A stretch of 64,000 bases of DNA from Magnolia sinica (GCF_029962835.1 NC_080583.1:2542001-2606000), one strand, 5' to 3'; shown: positions 33,399 through 45,261, counted from the stretch's first letter. Notes: generated by a model from the letters alone, not told the origin. A program made the numbers and translations.

Positions 33399-34227
33399 TG
33401 TTATAGGTGAACATGGTCTGATCACTTGTGAGGTGAGCTCGGACTCGCGAACAATCACTCCCTGTCTCGAGATTGAAAGGAAGTGCAAGGGCTGATCATG
33501 AAGAAAAGGCTTCTGAATAATCTTGTCTCAAATCAATGTGAAGAATAATAGGCTTTGACTTCCCGAGTTGAAGCCACCGCACCGTATATCTACGAGTTCA
33601 TAATGAGCTTGCCTGCTTCCAAGGAACGTCTGAATTTATCTAATATGCCCAATTGATCAAGGGCTCGGCTCAGCTGGGCCTTAACAAGCTACTAGAAGAG
33701 CAGTCAGTTCGACGAGATCGAGGGGATGATCATTCAGATCAACGAACCTCATTGAGGAGATGAGCCTACCCCCATGCCTAAGCACGGCCAGACCAAGGAA
33801 TTGGTCAGTCATCCAGCAACGATTAGTGCAAAAGACCACCTTGAGCTGATCATGGAGGTTAGCCCGACTGATCAGGGGCTTGGCCCAGCTCGACCTCGAC
33901 CATCCATCAGATGATTTTAGGGCTGATCACTTCAACACTTGTTACCCCAGTAAGTTCCACATAACGGTTGAGAAACGTACGCAAAGATTACTCCTCTAAT
34001 CGAGAACCGTTTTTAATCCCAATAATAACTCCTCTACACTATAAATAGAGGTCCCGTCTATACTAAGAGATACGCATCCATAATCCCACTCAAAAAAATC
34101 TAATCATGCTACTTGACCCAAATTCTTAACCTAACTTTGGCATCGGATGATCTCCTGCAGTCTCCTTTGTCTCTTTTGTGTGTGGGTATGGTTCGGTGAA
34201 AAGGCTAATTAGATTTCTGCATCAACA
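33399..34227. mobile_element. Solo LTR, same end motifs as 8118-8914
   Basis: It starts TGTTATAGG and ends TTTCTGCATCAACA, with a CTATAAATAGAG promoter at about 34040 and a GGCATCGGATGATCTCCTGC block near the 3' end. Flanking pentamers ACACG (33394-33398) and ACAAG (34228-34232) differ at one position. No internal domain or second LTR lies nearby. Confidence 0.75.
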
Positions 34228-36386
34228 ACAAGGTATGCTACGTGCAAGTTATACAAGGCTGGGGCATGGAAATTTTATGCTTTCGCTGGTATCAGATTAC
34301 TTTCCTAGGGTAGACTCCAGAGTCCTATGTTTGTTTTGCATAAAAATGGTGGAGGGTGTTCAGCCGAAGACATGGCATAGTTGTACGGCAATCCAGACCG
34401 TCCAAGTCTCTGAACCAACTGTGGATCATTCGTCGAGCATCACCTGAAGATTGAACTGAGAAGATAACATTAAAGATCTGATTTTTCCCTTCGAATTTGG
34501 ACCACTATTTTAATTTCAACCATCCATTTAATAGCCATTAATTTGATTCCAAAGATTTCTTGATCAGTGTGATTTAGAGATTCCTCCGTCAACATTAATG
34601 GGACCCACAATGTGGATGGTCTGGATGGCTCCATGATTCAGTGATCCATACCATCAATCTCATGGTCCGCACCGCTGATTTAACATGACCCAAAAAATAT
34701 CATAGCCTCATCAGGTGGGCCTCTCAATGTGGATGCCTTGTCTATAAAATCACACCCATTTGACCATTAGGTGGGCGACAGTTTGGAAAAAGTGACCAAC
34801 AGTCTACATTTAACATATACATGTGGCCCACCTGATGATCGCATCAAATTGATTGATCAAATAATGCATTTACACGTGGCAACCCGTCCAACACGTCGGG
34901 TTGGATTTCAATTTGGCGGAATGAAAATGACAAAATAAAATATTAAAACATTGTTCCATGACCGCGATACAGTTGTCCACATATCATGGTCCACCTACGC
35001 GCTCTTAAAATAATGCTGACCTGATAGCTGAAAAGAACACAAATTGTAAATAATTCAAACGTTTATTTATTTATTTTATTTTAATGATCCTCTTTTATTC
35101 TATTTGAAGATTAATGCATGAATTGCCCCAGTCCCATCTCTGCAACACTTGCTTTATACTAATACAGAGCAATACCCAAGCATGTGGGGCCCACCATGTT
35201 GTAAATGTAAAATCCAATCTGTCTAATAGGTTCTATCATCAATTTTAGGCGTAAGATCAATAATCATCTACCTTTGCAACTGAGATACACCACACCGCAT
35301 GGAAGAGTGGGATTGGAATGCCAAACATAGGTTTGCGTGTGGGTCCACCGTATGGTGAGAATATACAAAAAGAAGTATGATTAAAAAAAAAAAAAAAACC
35401 CAAGTGTGCTGCAATGACACACCACGTTATGGCCCATTGAGCTTTTAATGGGTTCTTATATTTGTATCTAATGTAGAGTGGGTCGCAGACGGTTTCATGG
35501 CCAAGATGGATTAGAAAAGGCCCAATCATAAGTGGAAGTGATCCGGATCGTCTAGACCTTTAAATAGACATATCTCGCAAACTGGAATGAGTTATTCGAT
35601 GTGGCATATATGATTTTGGAGTAGAATGACCTACTTTAGCCACCCAACTCCACTACACTAGGTTGCCATGCCGAATTTGTGAAATACCATCAACTCTGTG
35701 GTAGAATTTTTGTTTTAAGTTCATTTTTAGTATTTATAATAAGTTTTAGTTTGAATACAACTCTCGGTCCATTGGGCTTTAGGAGTTATGCCCAACATGA
35801 AAAGTGCTTAGCATAGTTAGGGGAGCATCATGGTTTGGCCAAATAGTATACTTACTAATTTTGGCCGAAAAACATGCACACGGGTAAGAATCATGACCAT
35901 ATATAAAGAGTAAGTTTACTATTCATAGTAACTCCCAATTTTTAGGAGTTTTAGTTGTAGTTTAATTCTGAAGCTTCTTTCATGGCTAAGTATCTGTATT
36001 TAAAAGGGTGTAAACTCGTTTATTCAATCATCAATTAATTTACAAATTTTTTAGAATGTTATTTATATTTTTCTTACCTTTTCTTTGTGAATTCTAGAAG
36101 TCTCTACAAGGACTCCAAGAAGGTTTGTGGATTCGAAGTAGTTATCCTTGAGGAAGGCAATGATCAACCTCATCACGTTTATCCTGACATCAGTATCACT
36201 GATTAAAATATTGGTACTCACCTGATGGACAAAGTGGATCTTATGTACCAACATGGAGGGACCCCACCATTGGAATGGGGCAGGAATCCCAGCACATTCC
36301 CGAATGGAATGTAATTCTCATTTTTTGATGATCGCGGTTGGAGATAAATGTTGCAGTCAATACCAATTCTTTATGCTCCCTGTGCG
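34228..36386. other. Intergenic with a copy of repeat E
   Basis: No gene is recognised. An inverted copy of repeat E lies at about 35565-35715 (ATATGATTTTGGAGTAGAAT, then CCACCCAACTCC, then CCGAATTTGTG). The segment at about 34480-34570 resembles the interior of MITE family D. The frame at 35257-35529 lacks any domain. Confidence 0.45.
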
Positions 36387-36567
36387 TAGGGCTGTACATG
36401 AATTGGGCTAGCCCGATTAACTCGCTCGACTTGGCTCGACCCGGAACAGAGTTTGGGTCGGGACGAGCTATTTTCTTCAGCTCGAAACTGAGTTTGAACC
36501 GAGTTCGGATAGGTCCCAGTTCGGCCCAATTCAGTCCAAAATTCGACCCGGCCCGACTCGGTCAAGT

Positions 36568-36655
<88 letters not shown>

Positions 36656-37088
36656 AAACCCTATCCGTTCCTTTCCCTTTTAATCTTTCGGGATAGTTTA
36701 CCGTCCATCTTTGAAATGACAGTGGCTCATCCACCTTACAGACGTATAACTTGAATGGCGTAGATTCATCCAAATACAAAAAAGAATTATAATGTTTTGA
36801 CTATTTAGATTTTTTGTGAAGTCTATAATTCAACTATCTAAACCGTTGATTGAGGGCCTTTTAATGGGACACGGATTACTTGCCAAAGTTCTTCCCATAA
36901 ACTTGCTGTAAGGTCCGAAACTGTCCCAAACTCGGCCTGAACTTGCCCGATTGCTGACCGGGCCGAGTTCGGGCTGGACATGTTGGCCTGATGACCGGGC
37001 CGGGTGGGGTTCGGGCTAGATTTGGCTGGTGACCGGGCCAAGTCGAGTTGAGCCCAATTCGACTCAGATCGACTCGTGTACACCCCTA
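36387..37088. mobile_element. hAT-like element with perfect 8-bp TSD
   Basis: Termini are TAGGGCTGTACATGAATTGG and CGACTCGTGTACACCCCTA, flanked by the exact duplication CCTGTGCG (36379-36386 and 37089-37096). Subterminal regions are rich in GCCCGA/TCGGGC and CTCGACT motifs. The interior holds a (GT)n(AT)n microsatellite (about 36570-36652), which produces the isoleucine-tyrosine and threonine-histidine repeats of overlapping frames. No transposase is present. Confidence 0.9.
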
Positions 37089-38288
37089 CCTGTGCGTACT
37101 GAATTCCAGCTCATTGCATGAGCAGGGCTGTCAACAGGCCGGGCGATTTTGAATTGTTTTGGCCCAGGCCATCAGGTAGGACCTATTCAATATTCTGATT
37201 TTGCGGCCCGGGCCCGGCCCATTGACACCCCTGCATTTGGATGCTCAGGCGAACTGAAATGCGAACGGTCCGTCGAATCACGCCAAACATGAAGGAAATT
37301 AGTAGTATTTAGATTGGGCTGAATCCAAACTGTTGAGTAAGGAGTTGACCCCACATGAGGATCATCTACTACAAAAATCATCCTGAACCACTCATCAGGT
37401 GGGCCACATAATAGAAAACAAAAGATAGCAGCTGATAAATAAGAAAATAATAGGTGTGCCTGGTGACACCCTTTTGGACGGTTGGATGTCGCAGGCCCAT
37501 GATAAGATGGAAATTATCTGCTAGGTGTTTCGTAAATTTGTGGTCCAACGGTCAACCATTGCCTTGATATCTCAATTCAGTATAACGGTGCATCCAAACG
37601 CACCCTAATATTTCAAAATATTCAAATGTGAAATCGGCGGCACTAAACCGACACTGTATTTCAGCAACGTAAACTAAAATAAAAAGTGGGTTTTGCTTAA
37701 ATTAGGGGATGTGGGAGGTTGGTTGATTGGACCATCAGATCTTAGCCATTGAATTAGTGGGCTCTTTTCACATTAAGTGCTCAAATCACAAGCCTTACAG
37801 TGGTTTTGAACTTTTAGTAGACTTGTAGAGAATGTATAAGAAAGGGATGTCGTCGTCACAAGACAAACATTGGAATGAGACCAAAATCAACCTTGATCAT
37901 GTTAACAAATTAACTTTAATCCAAAATCAACGACCCAAAAGTCCTTGATTTATAGAAAAAGGGGCAGTTATTTATTGAAATTGTCGTATTCCGAAAATCA
38001 GATGAGTTGAACAACCCAACCCCTTTTTTTGACACTTGTTCGTTGAAAACAGGCTATTCTATATTTTTCATATCTAACCGTTCAATAAAAGTCCACCAAT
38101 CCAACCGTCGGTGATCGAATAAGCGTAGTTTATGGTTCATAATATCATCTAAACTGGGACCCATAATTTGGACAGTTTTATTTCAATTAATTAATGCCAA
38201 ATATGCAATTTATAAATGCATGCGTATCATCTATCATGCTCTGCCGGAGTATTGAAGTTTCTCTCTAATAAAAAATGTTGTAAACGGG
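37089..38288. other. Intergenic; right end of MITE family D at 38.2 kb
   Basis: At about 37990-38262 is a family D sequence with its right terminus (GCATGCGTATCATCTATCAT, then CTGCCGGAGTATTG). Its left terminus was not found. GGCCCGGGCC-rich text at about 37125-37230 is probably a hAT-like remnant. No coding sequence is seen. Confidence 0.5.
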
Positions 38289-38793
38289 GGACGCGGATTG
38301 CGTTCTACCCCAGCCCGGACCGTAATCCGTCCGGGCAGGGCTCTGTGGGACCCACAGTGATGTAAGTGTTCTATCCACGCCGTTTCGCTTTTATCATACC
38401 ATTTTATAATGTGATTCTAAAAATGAGAAGGTCCACAACTCCAGTGGACCACACCAAAGGAAGCTGCATTGATAATGACAACCACCGTTGAAACCTTTCT
38501 AAGGGCCACTGTGATGTTTTTTTTACCATCCAACCTATTAATAAGGTCATGTAGACGTGGATGAAGTGAAAAAACAAATATAAGCTTGATCTGAAACTTC
38601 TCCAGCTCCCAAGAACTTTTTAATGGTGAAAGTTCAATCCCCACTTTGTGGTTCAATTAAGACTTGAACCTAAAACATTTTTTGGAACATACTTTAAAAT
38701 GATATGATAAAAACGATGAACGGCGTGGATAGAACACTTAGATCACTTTGGGCCCCACGGATCCCTGCCCGCCCGGATACGCAATCCGCGTCC
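38289..38793. mobile_element. Mutator-like MITE, GGACGCGGATTGC ends
   Basis: The exact 13-bp terminal inverted repeat is GGACGCGGATTGC and GCAATCCGCGTCC. Further inverted pairs are CGGACCGTAATCCGTCCGGGC and its partner near 38765, and the family motifs CCACGCCGTTTCGC and ATGAACGGCGTGGAT. Flanking 9-mers GTAAACGGG (38280-38288) and GTAAAGAGG (38794-38802) match at 7 of 9 positions, supporting a Mutator-type insertion. Confidence 0.85.
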
Positions 38794-39614
38794 GTAAAGA
38801 GGAGAATGTTTGGGGACCGTTTCCGCTAATTAAGGAGCGATACTTTGAGATTATCTCATTTGGGTCAAGAAAGCGCTTCTGAAATTCCGCCGTCGGTTTT
38901 AGAATAATAATAAAAAAGAATCCGTGGAATCACCCAAAACTATAGTCCTTATGTTTTCTTCAGCAAATATCGTCGAACCCTCCATGATCAGAACTGTTCA
39001 TCCTGTGAATCCTTAAATGGACGGCTTATGGTGAAAAATTAATTCCCCATTGGACAATTCAATGGGCTCCACAGTTTCTGAAAATGAACAATCAAAGCTA
39101 GGAAGGCCAATGGTTCACATTCTTATTAAAAATAAAAAGGGAGGTCGGAGGGATGTTTTCCGGTCGATATGAGATTCTAGGTACCAAACATTGCCAACGA
39201 TCCCCACCATTCGAACATAGGAGTACAGGGAAGGACTATGTTTTAATGTAGTCATTAGTTCCACCAAACAATCTCTCAATTTTGTAAAGAAAAAATTAGT
39301 ACCGTAGATTTCTCCGTGCTATGTCTTTTTTTACTTTTTTATTTTTAGTTTTCTTTCTACGCCCAAAAGCTTATCTCATCAAAATAGATTTTTAGAATAT
39401 GGAAATAGAGTTTTTGACAAAAATACCTCTAACTTTTAGGGCAAAGTAATTAGAAAAAGTAAGGATATTTTCATCTTTGGAAGTTATCCTAATATAGGTC
39501 TAATTTAGTGATTTAAGTTTTTATCAATCTAATTTGCTAATTTAAGTTTTTTTTGGGTCGAATGAAAAAAGATGAGGAGTATATCAGGTTTATATTAAAA
39601 AATTACGTTTTAAA
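38794..39614. other. Intergenic upstream of the LYK gene
   Basis: AT-rich sequence without a sustained ORF or bounded repeat. It would hold the distal promoter of the LYK gene. Confidence 0.4.
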
Positions 39615-39957
39615 GATACACACGTAGGAGTTTATAAATTACATGGCATAAAATCATTTCAATTTATACTATCCAAATTATGGGCCCTAGTTTGGATTCC
39701 TCATTGATGAAAAGAAAAACTACATTTATATGATTATCTGACTATCTGATTTGTAGATATTTATTGGACGGTTAAAAATGAAAACAAATCCACAGGTCCT
39801 ATGTCCACATATCAGATGTTAAGATTTCTCAACCAACCTCATTTTAGTATTTTGACTCGTTCTACAATTTAGTCTGTGTAATCTGAGTTTACCTTTTCAA
39901 TATATACAATTCCTGAGTGCCCGTGTATCAAGCTTCACACTCTGCCAGAGTATCAAA
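39615..39957. mobile_element. MITE family D, copy in the LYK promoter
   Basis: The right end GTGCCCGTGTATCAAGC with CTGCCAGAGTATCAAA matches the family D terminus well. Interior family words are TATTTATTGGACGGTTAAAA and GATTATCTGACTATCTGAT. The left end (AGATACACACGTAGG) is decayed. The element ends about 105 bp before the start codon of the LYK gene and overlaps its presumed promoter and 5' UTR. Confidence 0.65.
39898..39909 (+). promoter_or_regulatory. Possible TATA box of the LYK gene, inside the MITE
   Basis: CAATATATACAA lies where other family D copies have CAATTTATAAAT. Used as a TATA box, it would give a 5' UTR of roughly 130 nt before the ATG at 40061. The position is suggestive; there is no transcript evidence. 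Confidence 0.35.
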
Positions 39958-40060
39958 TAACTCCCCAGTTTTAAATTCCAACGCTCATTTTCTTCTCTCA
40001 AAAGCATCAGTGTCGTTCCCTCAAAAAAAATTCAATCGTTCCTGCAAGAAGATCACAGCC

Positions 40061-41962
40061 ATGTATGAGAATCTCCTCAATCTTCTCATCTTCTTCTGCT
40101 TCTATACTTCAATCCTCAACGCCCAGCAACGATATTCAGGCAATTCAGTGCTAGAATGCACCCCTCAAGTAGACAATGCGCCCCCATCTCCCTCTTTCCT
40201 CTACACTTACAATGGCCACACCACATCTTGTAATTCCTTCCTCATCTTCAAATCCCACCCTCCATTCAATTCCATCCCCACCATCTCAACCCTCATGTCA
40301 TCCAACTCATCCAAGCTGGCCCACCTCAACAACGTCTCGAGATCCACGACATTCCCATCCGGCAAAGAGGTGATTGTTCCTATCACATGCTCTTGTTCGG
40401 GCAACTACTACGAGGCCGACACGTCTTATACTATCCGAACCGACGACGAAACGTATTTCATTATAGCAAACGATACATACCAAGGGCTGTCCACGTGTAG
40501 CGCTCTGATCAATCGAAATAGTTTTAGTCCGTTGGATTTGTCCACCGGTTTGAAATTGCGGGTCCCACTCCGATGTGCATGTCCCACTAACGGTCAGATT
40601 GCTGAAGGGGTGAAATATCTTTTAACTTACTCAATCATCTGGGCAGATACCGTTCCAGATATTTGCAATCGCTTCAACGTGAGTAGAAAGAAGACACTCG
40701 ATGCAAACGGGTTTTCGGAACCGAACCCGATTATTCATCCTTTCACCACCATTTTGATTCCTCTGCTAACTGAACCATCAATCAATCAAACCATAGTTCA
40801 AATCCCGCCGTCCATTTCTCTTCCGCGGCCTGTAATCAATCTCATCAAGAAGAATCAACGGTCGAGGAAAGGACTTCGTGTTCACCTTGTAATCGGAATT
40901 ACAGTCGGCAGCTTTCTTCTATTCCTCTTCTCTGTTCTTGCCTTCGGCATTCACCGTTACAGGAAGAAGCAGAACAGAAAGGACGAAATAGAAGATTACG
41001 AGAACAGAAATCCAAATTGGGTTTTGGTGGAAGATCTTGCAAAAGGCATAGCCCACGTTGATCGGGTACTGAAAGTGTTCAGATACGAGGAATTACAAGC
41101 AGGCACGAAGAATTTCAGCCCCGATTGCAGGATCGACGGGTCTGTTTACCGTGGAGTGATTGGAGGAACTGCGTTAGCCATCAAAAGAAAAGATGCGAAT
41201 GCAGCGGAGGAAATCAAAATACTGAACAGAATCAACCATTTCAATCTGATCAGTCTCTATGGAGTCTGCACAAATGGAGAAAGTTACTACCTTGTTTACG
41301 AGTACATGGAAAATGGATCTCTCAAGGATTGGATTTGTGAGAAGATCCGATCAAGAGAACATCAGAGCTGGACCCGAAGGATTCAGATCGCTCTCGACGT
41401 CGCCAACGGACTCCACTATCTCCACAAGTTCACAAAGCCAGCTCACGTACACAAGCTCATCAAAAGCAGCAATATTCTTCTAAATCAAGATCTAAGGGCC
41501 AAGATTGCTAATTTCAGTCTCGCAAGATCGGAAACAGAGCAGAGCGGCGGATTCGAACTGACAAGGCATGTTGTTGGGACAGTCGGGTACGTTGCGCCCG
41601 AGTATTCGGAAACGGGTCTGGTATCACCAAAGCTCGATATCTATGCATTTGGGGTTGTGATGTTGGAGCTGATTACAGGAAAACACGCCGTTATCAAGCG
41701 TAACGGAGCAGATGTACCGTTATCGAAAGTTCTAGTATCAGCATCTGAAAGAGGCGAAATGGAAGCTGAAATTCAAAACTTGGTGGACCCCACACTGCCC
41801 GATGATCAGATGGATCTGGCATTGGGTGTGGGGAGATTAAGTGTAGCGTGCTTGAAGAGAGATCCGATGAGTCGGCCGTGCATGGGCGAGGTCGTATCTA
41901 CTCTGTCTAAATTTCTGATGGATTCGAAGAAATGGGAATTCTCAGATGCAGAGAACGTTTGA
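40061..41962 (+). CDS. LYK5: LysM receptor-like pseudokinase, LYK4/LYK5 type
   Basis: This is a predicted plasma-membrane co-receptor for chitin oligomers, acting with a catalytic CERK1-type partner. It has 633 residues, close to the family size (about 610-665), in a single exon. Residues 1-21 form a signal peptide. The ectodomain has the paired CxC motifs (C110/C112, C172/C174) that separate three LysM modules and carries the phrases ANDTY and KYLLTY. A transmembrane helix spans about 276-297. The kinase-like domain (about 350-620) keeps the AIK lysine (K375) and APE (512-514). The glycine loop is degenerate, HRD reads HKL (464-466) and DFG reads NFS (484-486), so it is probably inactive, as known for this clade. 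The open frame reaches back to 39917 without a Met; that extension is MITE sequence, so 40061 is chosen. LYK4 versus LYK5 orthology is unresolved. Confidence 0.93.
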   Translation: MYENLLNLLIFFCFYTSILNAQQRYSGNSVLECTPQVDNAPPSPSFLYTYNGHTTSCNSFLIFKSHPPFNSIPTISTLMSSNSSKLAHLNNVSRSTTFPSGKEVIVPITCSCSGNYYEADTSYTIRTDDETYFIIANDTYQGLSTCSALINRNSFSPLDLSTGLKLRVPLRCACPTNGQIAEGVKYLLTYSIIWADTVPDICNRFNVSRKKTLDANGFSEPNPIIHPFTTILIPLLTEPSINQTIVQIPPSISLPRPVINLIKKNQRSRKGLRVHLVIGITVGSFLLFLFSVLAFGIHRYRKKQNRKDEIEDYENRNPNWVLVEDLAKGIAHVDRVLKVFRYEELQAGTKNFSPDCRIDGSVYRGVIGGTALAIKRKDANAAEEIKILNRINHFNLISLYGVCTNGESYYLVYEYMENGSLKDWICEKIRSREHQSWTRRIQIALDVANGLHYLHKFTKPAHVHKLIKSSNILLNQDLRAKIANFSLARSETEQSGGFELTRHVVGTVGYVAPEYSETGLVSPKLDIYAFGVVMLELITGKHAVIKRNGADVPLSKVLVSASERGEMEAEIQNLVDPTLPDDQMDLALGVGRLSVACLKRDPMSRPCMGEVVSTLSKFLMDSKKWEFSDAENV

Positions 41963-44714
41963 GAAATTTCGTTTGTCCATTTTTCAGGATCATGGGTCAG
42001 AATGATGTGTGTCCATTCTCAATCTACTATCTGTATAACAGAATTATGTAAAAGATTAACTGGATTTTATATTGTAATTATCCTAGTTCTTGCAATTGGG
42101 TTTGTAGAATTTTCACGGATGTAAGCTTAGGTGTACTGATTTGTAAAAATTCTTCGATTTTAGCTTTCTTCTGTTGAAGAAATAACTAGTTTGCAGAACA
42201 GGACTTGGTTGAGTTGACTCAGTGGGTCATTAGTTAACAAGATGTGTCCTGAGGTTATGTATGTTTCCATCATTCCTTTCTAATTACACCCGAGAGCTCC
42301 ACGTTTGTGACGTAGGGATGGACGTGATGAGGTTGAGCACTGTCTTTCTCATGGGATAATTACTCTGAATTTATAGAGCTTCGTTGGACTTCTCACGGAC
42401 GTTCTTGGAATCGACGAGGAGAGATAGAAAATAGAAATAAATTCTAATAAACTTGGAAATAAATTAATTAATCATAAAAATGAATTTACAATCCTTTAAA
42501 CAGTAATAACAAACCTAGGAAGAAATTTCAAAATCAAATTCCAACTCCCTTAAAATTTGTGACTTACTATAAAGAGTAAACTTGGTACGTCATGATTTCT
42601 ACTAAATTTTATGATTTTTGACTAAAAATAGTGTCCTATATGTGGCCTAATCATGTTGTTCTCTTAAAATTTCTAAGCCTTTTTCATATTGGATACAAGG
42701 CTTGAATGATAGAGAGTTATGATCAAACTAAAACTTAGTATATGATAAAAATGAAAATAAAATGGATTTTCAACCATCGATTTGACGGAATCTCATAAAT
42801 TTAGCGTAGGCAATCCGGTATAGTGGGTTGGCTGGCTAAAGTAGCTTCTCCTACCCCAAAATCATATACCGTACATCGAATAACTCATTCAAGTTTGCTT
42901 TATATGCCCATTTTAGTGTTCCAAAGGTCCTGATCACTTCCGCCTTTGAGTGGACCGTCTTTGGTCCATCTTGGACATGAAAGCGTCCCCAACCCGCTCT
43001 ACACCAGTTTGGATGTGCAATTGGACTGAATTGTGGACACCTAATTCGTCAATTTAAGGGAAACAACAAGATTATAATGCATTTCCTAGAAATCGAAATA
43101 AATAAACTAATTGTGAATTAGATCACTTGTAGTTTATTGAAATAGATATTGCGATTCATTTCAATTGCGCATCCAAACGGAACCCCACAGTTATGATCAT
43201 CGGTCACTGCCACTTTAGAAGAAGAAAGAAAAAAGAGTTTGTACATCCACATTCAAAGCTAACTCTTCATGAAAAAGATGCAATTTAACTTCAATACTCG
43301 GCTTCTGGGCAAGGGAGCTAAGAAATGGGCCCCAGGCCCAGCCCCTCAGACATGCTAAAGCCTAAGTTTAAAATCTATTGGTCCAATCTAGTCCATTGAC
43401 AACCCTACAATAAACAGTTTCGGAACGGGCCAAAATTTCTCTCTCAACCCAACCTGTTTCACCCACTTAATATTCATCAATTTCAAGCCCGACCTGACCT
43501 GACCTGAGCCATTTTACTGGGTTGGGCAACCAACCCAACCCTAACCGAAATGGGGTGGATGTATATTGAGGTGGGGTTGAGTTGGATCATCTAGTCTGGT
43601 CCATTGATAAGCTCTATGGATGGGTTGGGTCAGACCGGGTGGGTTCGACTAGAGCCCAACTTGTTTACTTAAATGGACCACATTTTCTAACGTGAGCCCA
43701 ACCCACTACCCATTTAGCTCGGCCTGAACCCATCCCAGTAGTTGGTTGGGCCCAGTTGATCTGTAAGCCGACCCAGCCCGTTTAAGCCCTACTGGTCACA
43801 GACCACAGGCCCTACTTGGCTTAAGTTAGCAATTAAAGGTTCTCCTTAGTTAATCATGGTGGGCTTTTGACAAAATGGCTACTCAGTCCTGGACTTGAAA
43901 TTTTAAAGTAGCCATTTGGTTTTGATGCATGGGGAAATCCTAATGGCTTCATGATCTAGGCCTTTGATTTGTGGACCCCACCGTGGATTCAGAACATCTT
44001 TAAAAAAAAAAGAAAGTAGAGACCACCCAACGGATGGCCACCAATGAATGAACGGTTAAGGGGAAAAACAAGTACAACTATCCACCAAAATGCCAACGGT
44101 TGGATAGATAGGATATCCTAATGTGGAGGATTATTTTTGGGTCATCCTCATCCACTGTTGGGCCACAATGGTCTTGGGAACCTAAACACGAGCCCTATTT
44201 CTACAATGTGGGCCCATCTTTCACGTCCTCGTTCATCAAAACCACACAATCCCACTAAAGGTTGAAGCCCATCATGTGGTTGGGATGGGCGTTGGCTTTC
44301 CATAAATTTATCTGGGCCCCACATGATCTAACTCAACTTCGATCCTGGCGCAAGAACCATTATTCTCATCCATTAATACACATATACCAAACTCAAGTGT
44401 TTCGTGCTAAGAACTCATGTGAACCGTGAGGGGCATTAATGTCATTTCACTTCAACTAGTAATGGGCCATGGTGCATTTGACACCTCTCATTAGATAGTA
44501 CCGGAACATCCATCGTACACAGTCATGCATGTTGCTCAATAACTATGGTTTCTATTGTGGGCCCGTGATGAATGGAGCAGGTAGTCCGAAAATTCATTTC
44601 ATATGTATTTACAGGACATAAAGGTCAGGCCTGGGCCGGGCTTGGACTAAGGCTCAGGAAAAATTTCAACTCTGTCTTGAGCCCATCTCATAACCCAACT
44701 TATGCATTTCGCCG
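41963..44714. other. Intergenic; repeat E copy and hAT-like remnant
   Basis: The first 150-250 bp should be the 3' UTR of the LYK gene; no canonical AATAAA stands out. A copy of repeat E lies at about 42750-42910. The part at 43320-43790, rich in CCCAACCC and GGGTTGGG, resembles a decayed hAT-like element without clear ends. No coding sequence is supported. Confidence 0.45.
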
Positions 44715-45261
44715 TAGGGGTGCACATGGAACTGGTAGAATCGGTAAACCGGACGGAACCAACCAAACCACATGGTTTGGTTTGGTTCTGAAGTGCATTA
44801 GTTCTGGTTCCGAAATTCAAAGAACCGATTAGTTTGGTTTGGTTCTCGATTTTGGGGTTCTATAGAACCGCTGTGAACTGAACTTGGAATCGAACTGTAT
44901 AACGGAACTCGGAACTGAACTTGGAACCAGACTAGTTTACAATATATTTGTTGACTCATGAGTTATGGTTTACTTTGATTGTTTATGTAAATGTCTTTTT
45001 GCACACCATACACAAAATTTTGACCATTCATCGAGTAGATCACAACAAAAATGGACATGGGCTAGATTATAAATAAAAAAATGCAATTGGGCTGGATTAT
45101 AAAAAACCCAGAACTGTAGAACCGAACCGGTTTTCACGGTCTGGTTCCGGTTGGGTTTTAGGGTGCAAACAGTCTAATTTCGGTTCCAATTTTCCTGGAA
45201 CTGTTAGGATGGTTCGGCTCTAGTTTCACCCCAGAACCGAACCGACCCATGTGCACCCCTA
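44715..45261. mobile_element. hAT-like element, TAGGGGTGCACATGG ends
   Basis: Termini are TAGGGGTGCACATGG and CCATGTGCACCCCTA, an exact inverted repeat. Flanking octamers TTTCGCCG (44707-44714) and TCTGGCCG (45262-45269) agree at 6 of 8 positions. Subterminal regions are rich in GGTTCGG/CCGAACC-type words, and the interior is AT-rich. No transposase frame is present. Confidence 0.8.

Noticed and set aside
36531..36779. ORF with Ile-Tyr and Thr-His repeats
   Set aside because: It is the translation of the (GT)n(AT)n microsatellite in a hAT-like element.
39917..40060. N-terminal extension of the LYK protein
   Set aside because: It has no ATG, derives from a MITE terminus, and would bury the signal peptide that follows the Met at 40061.
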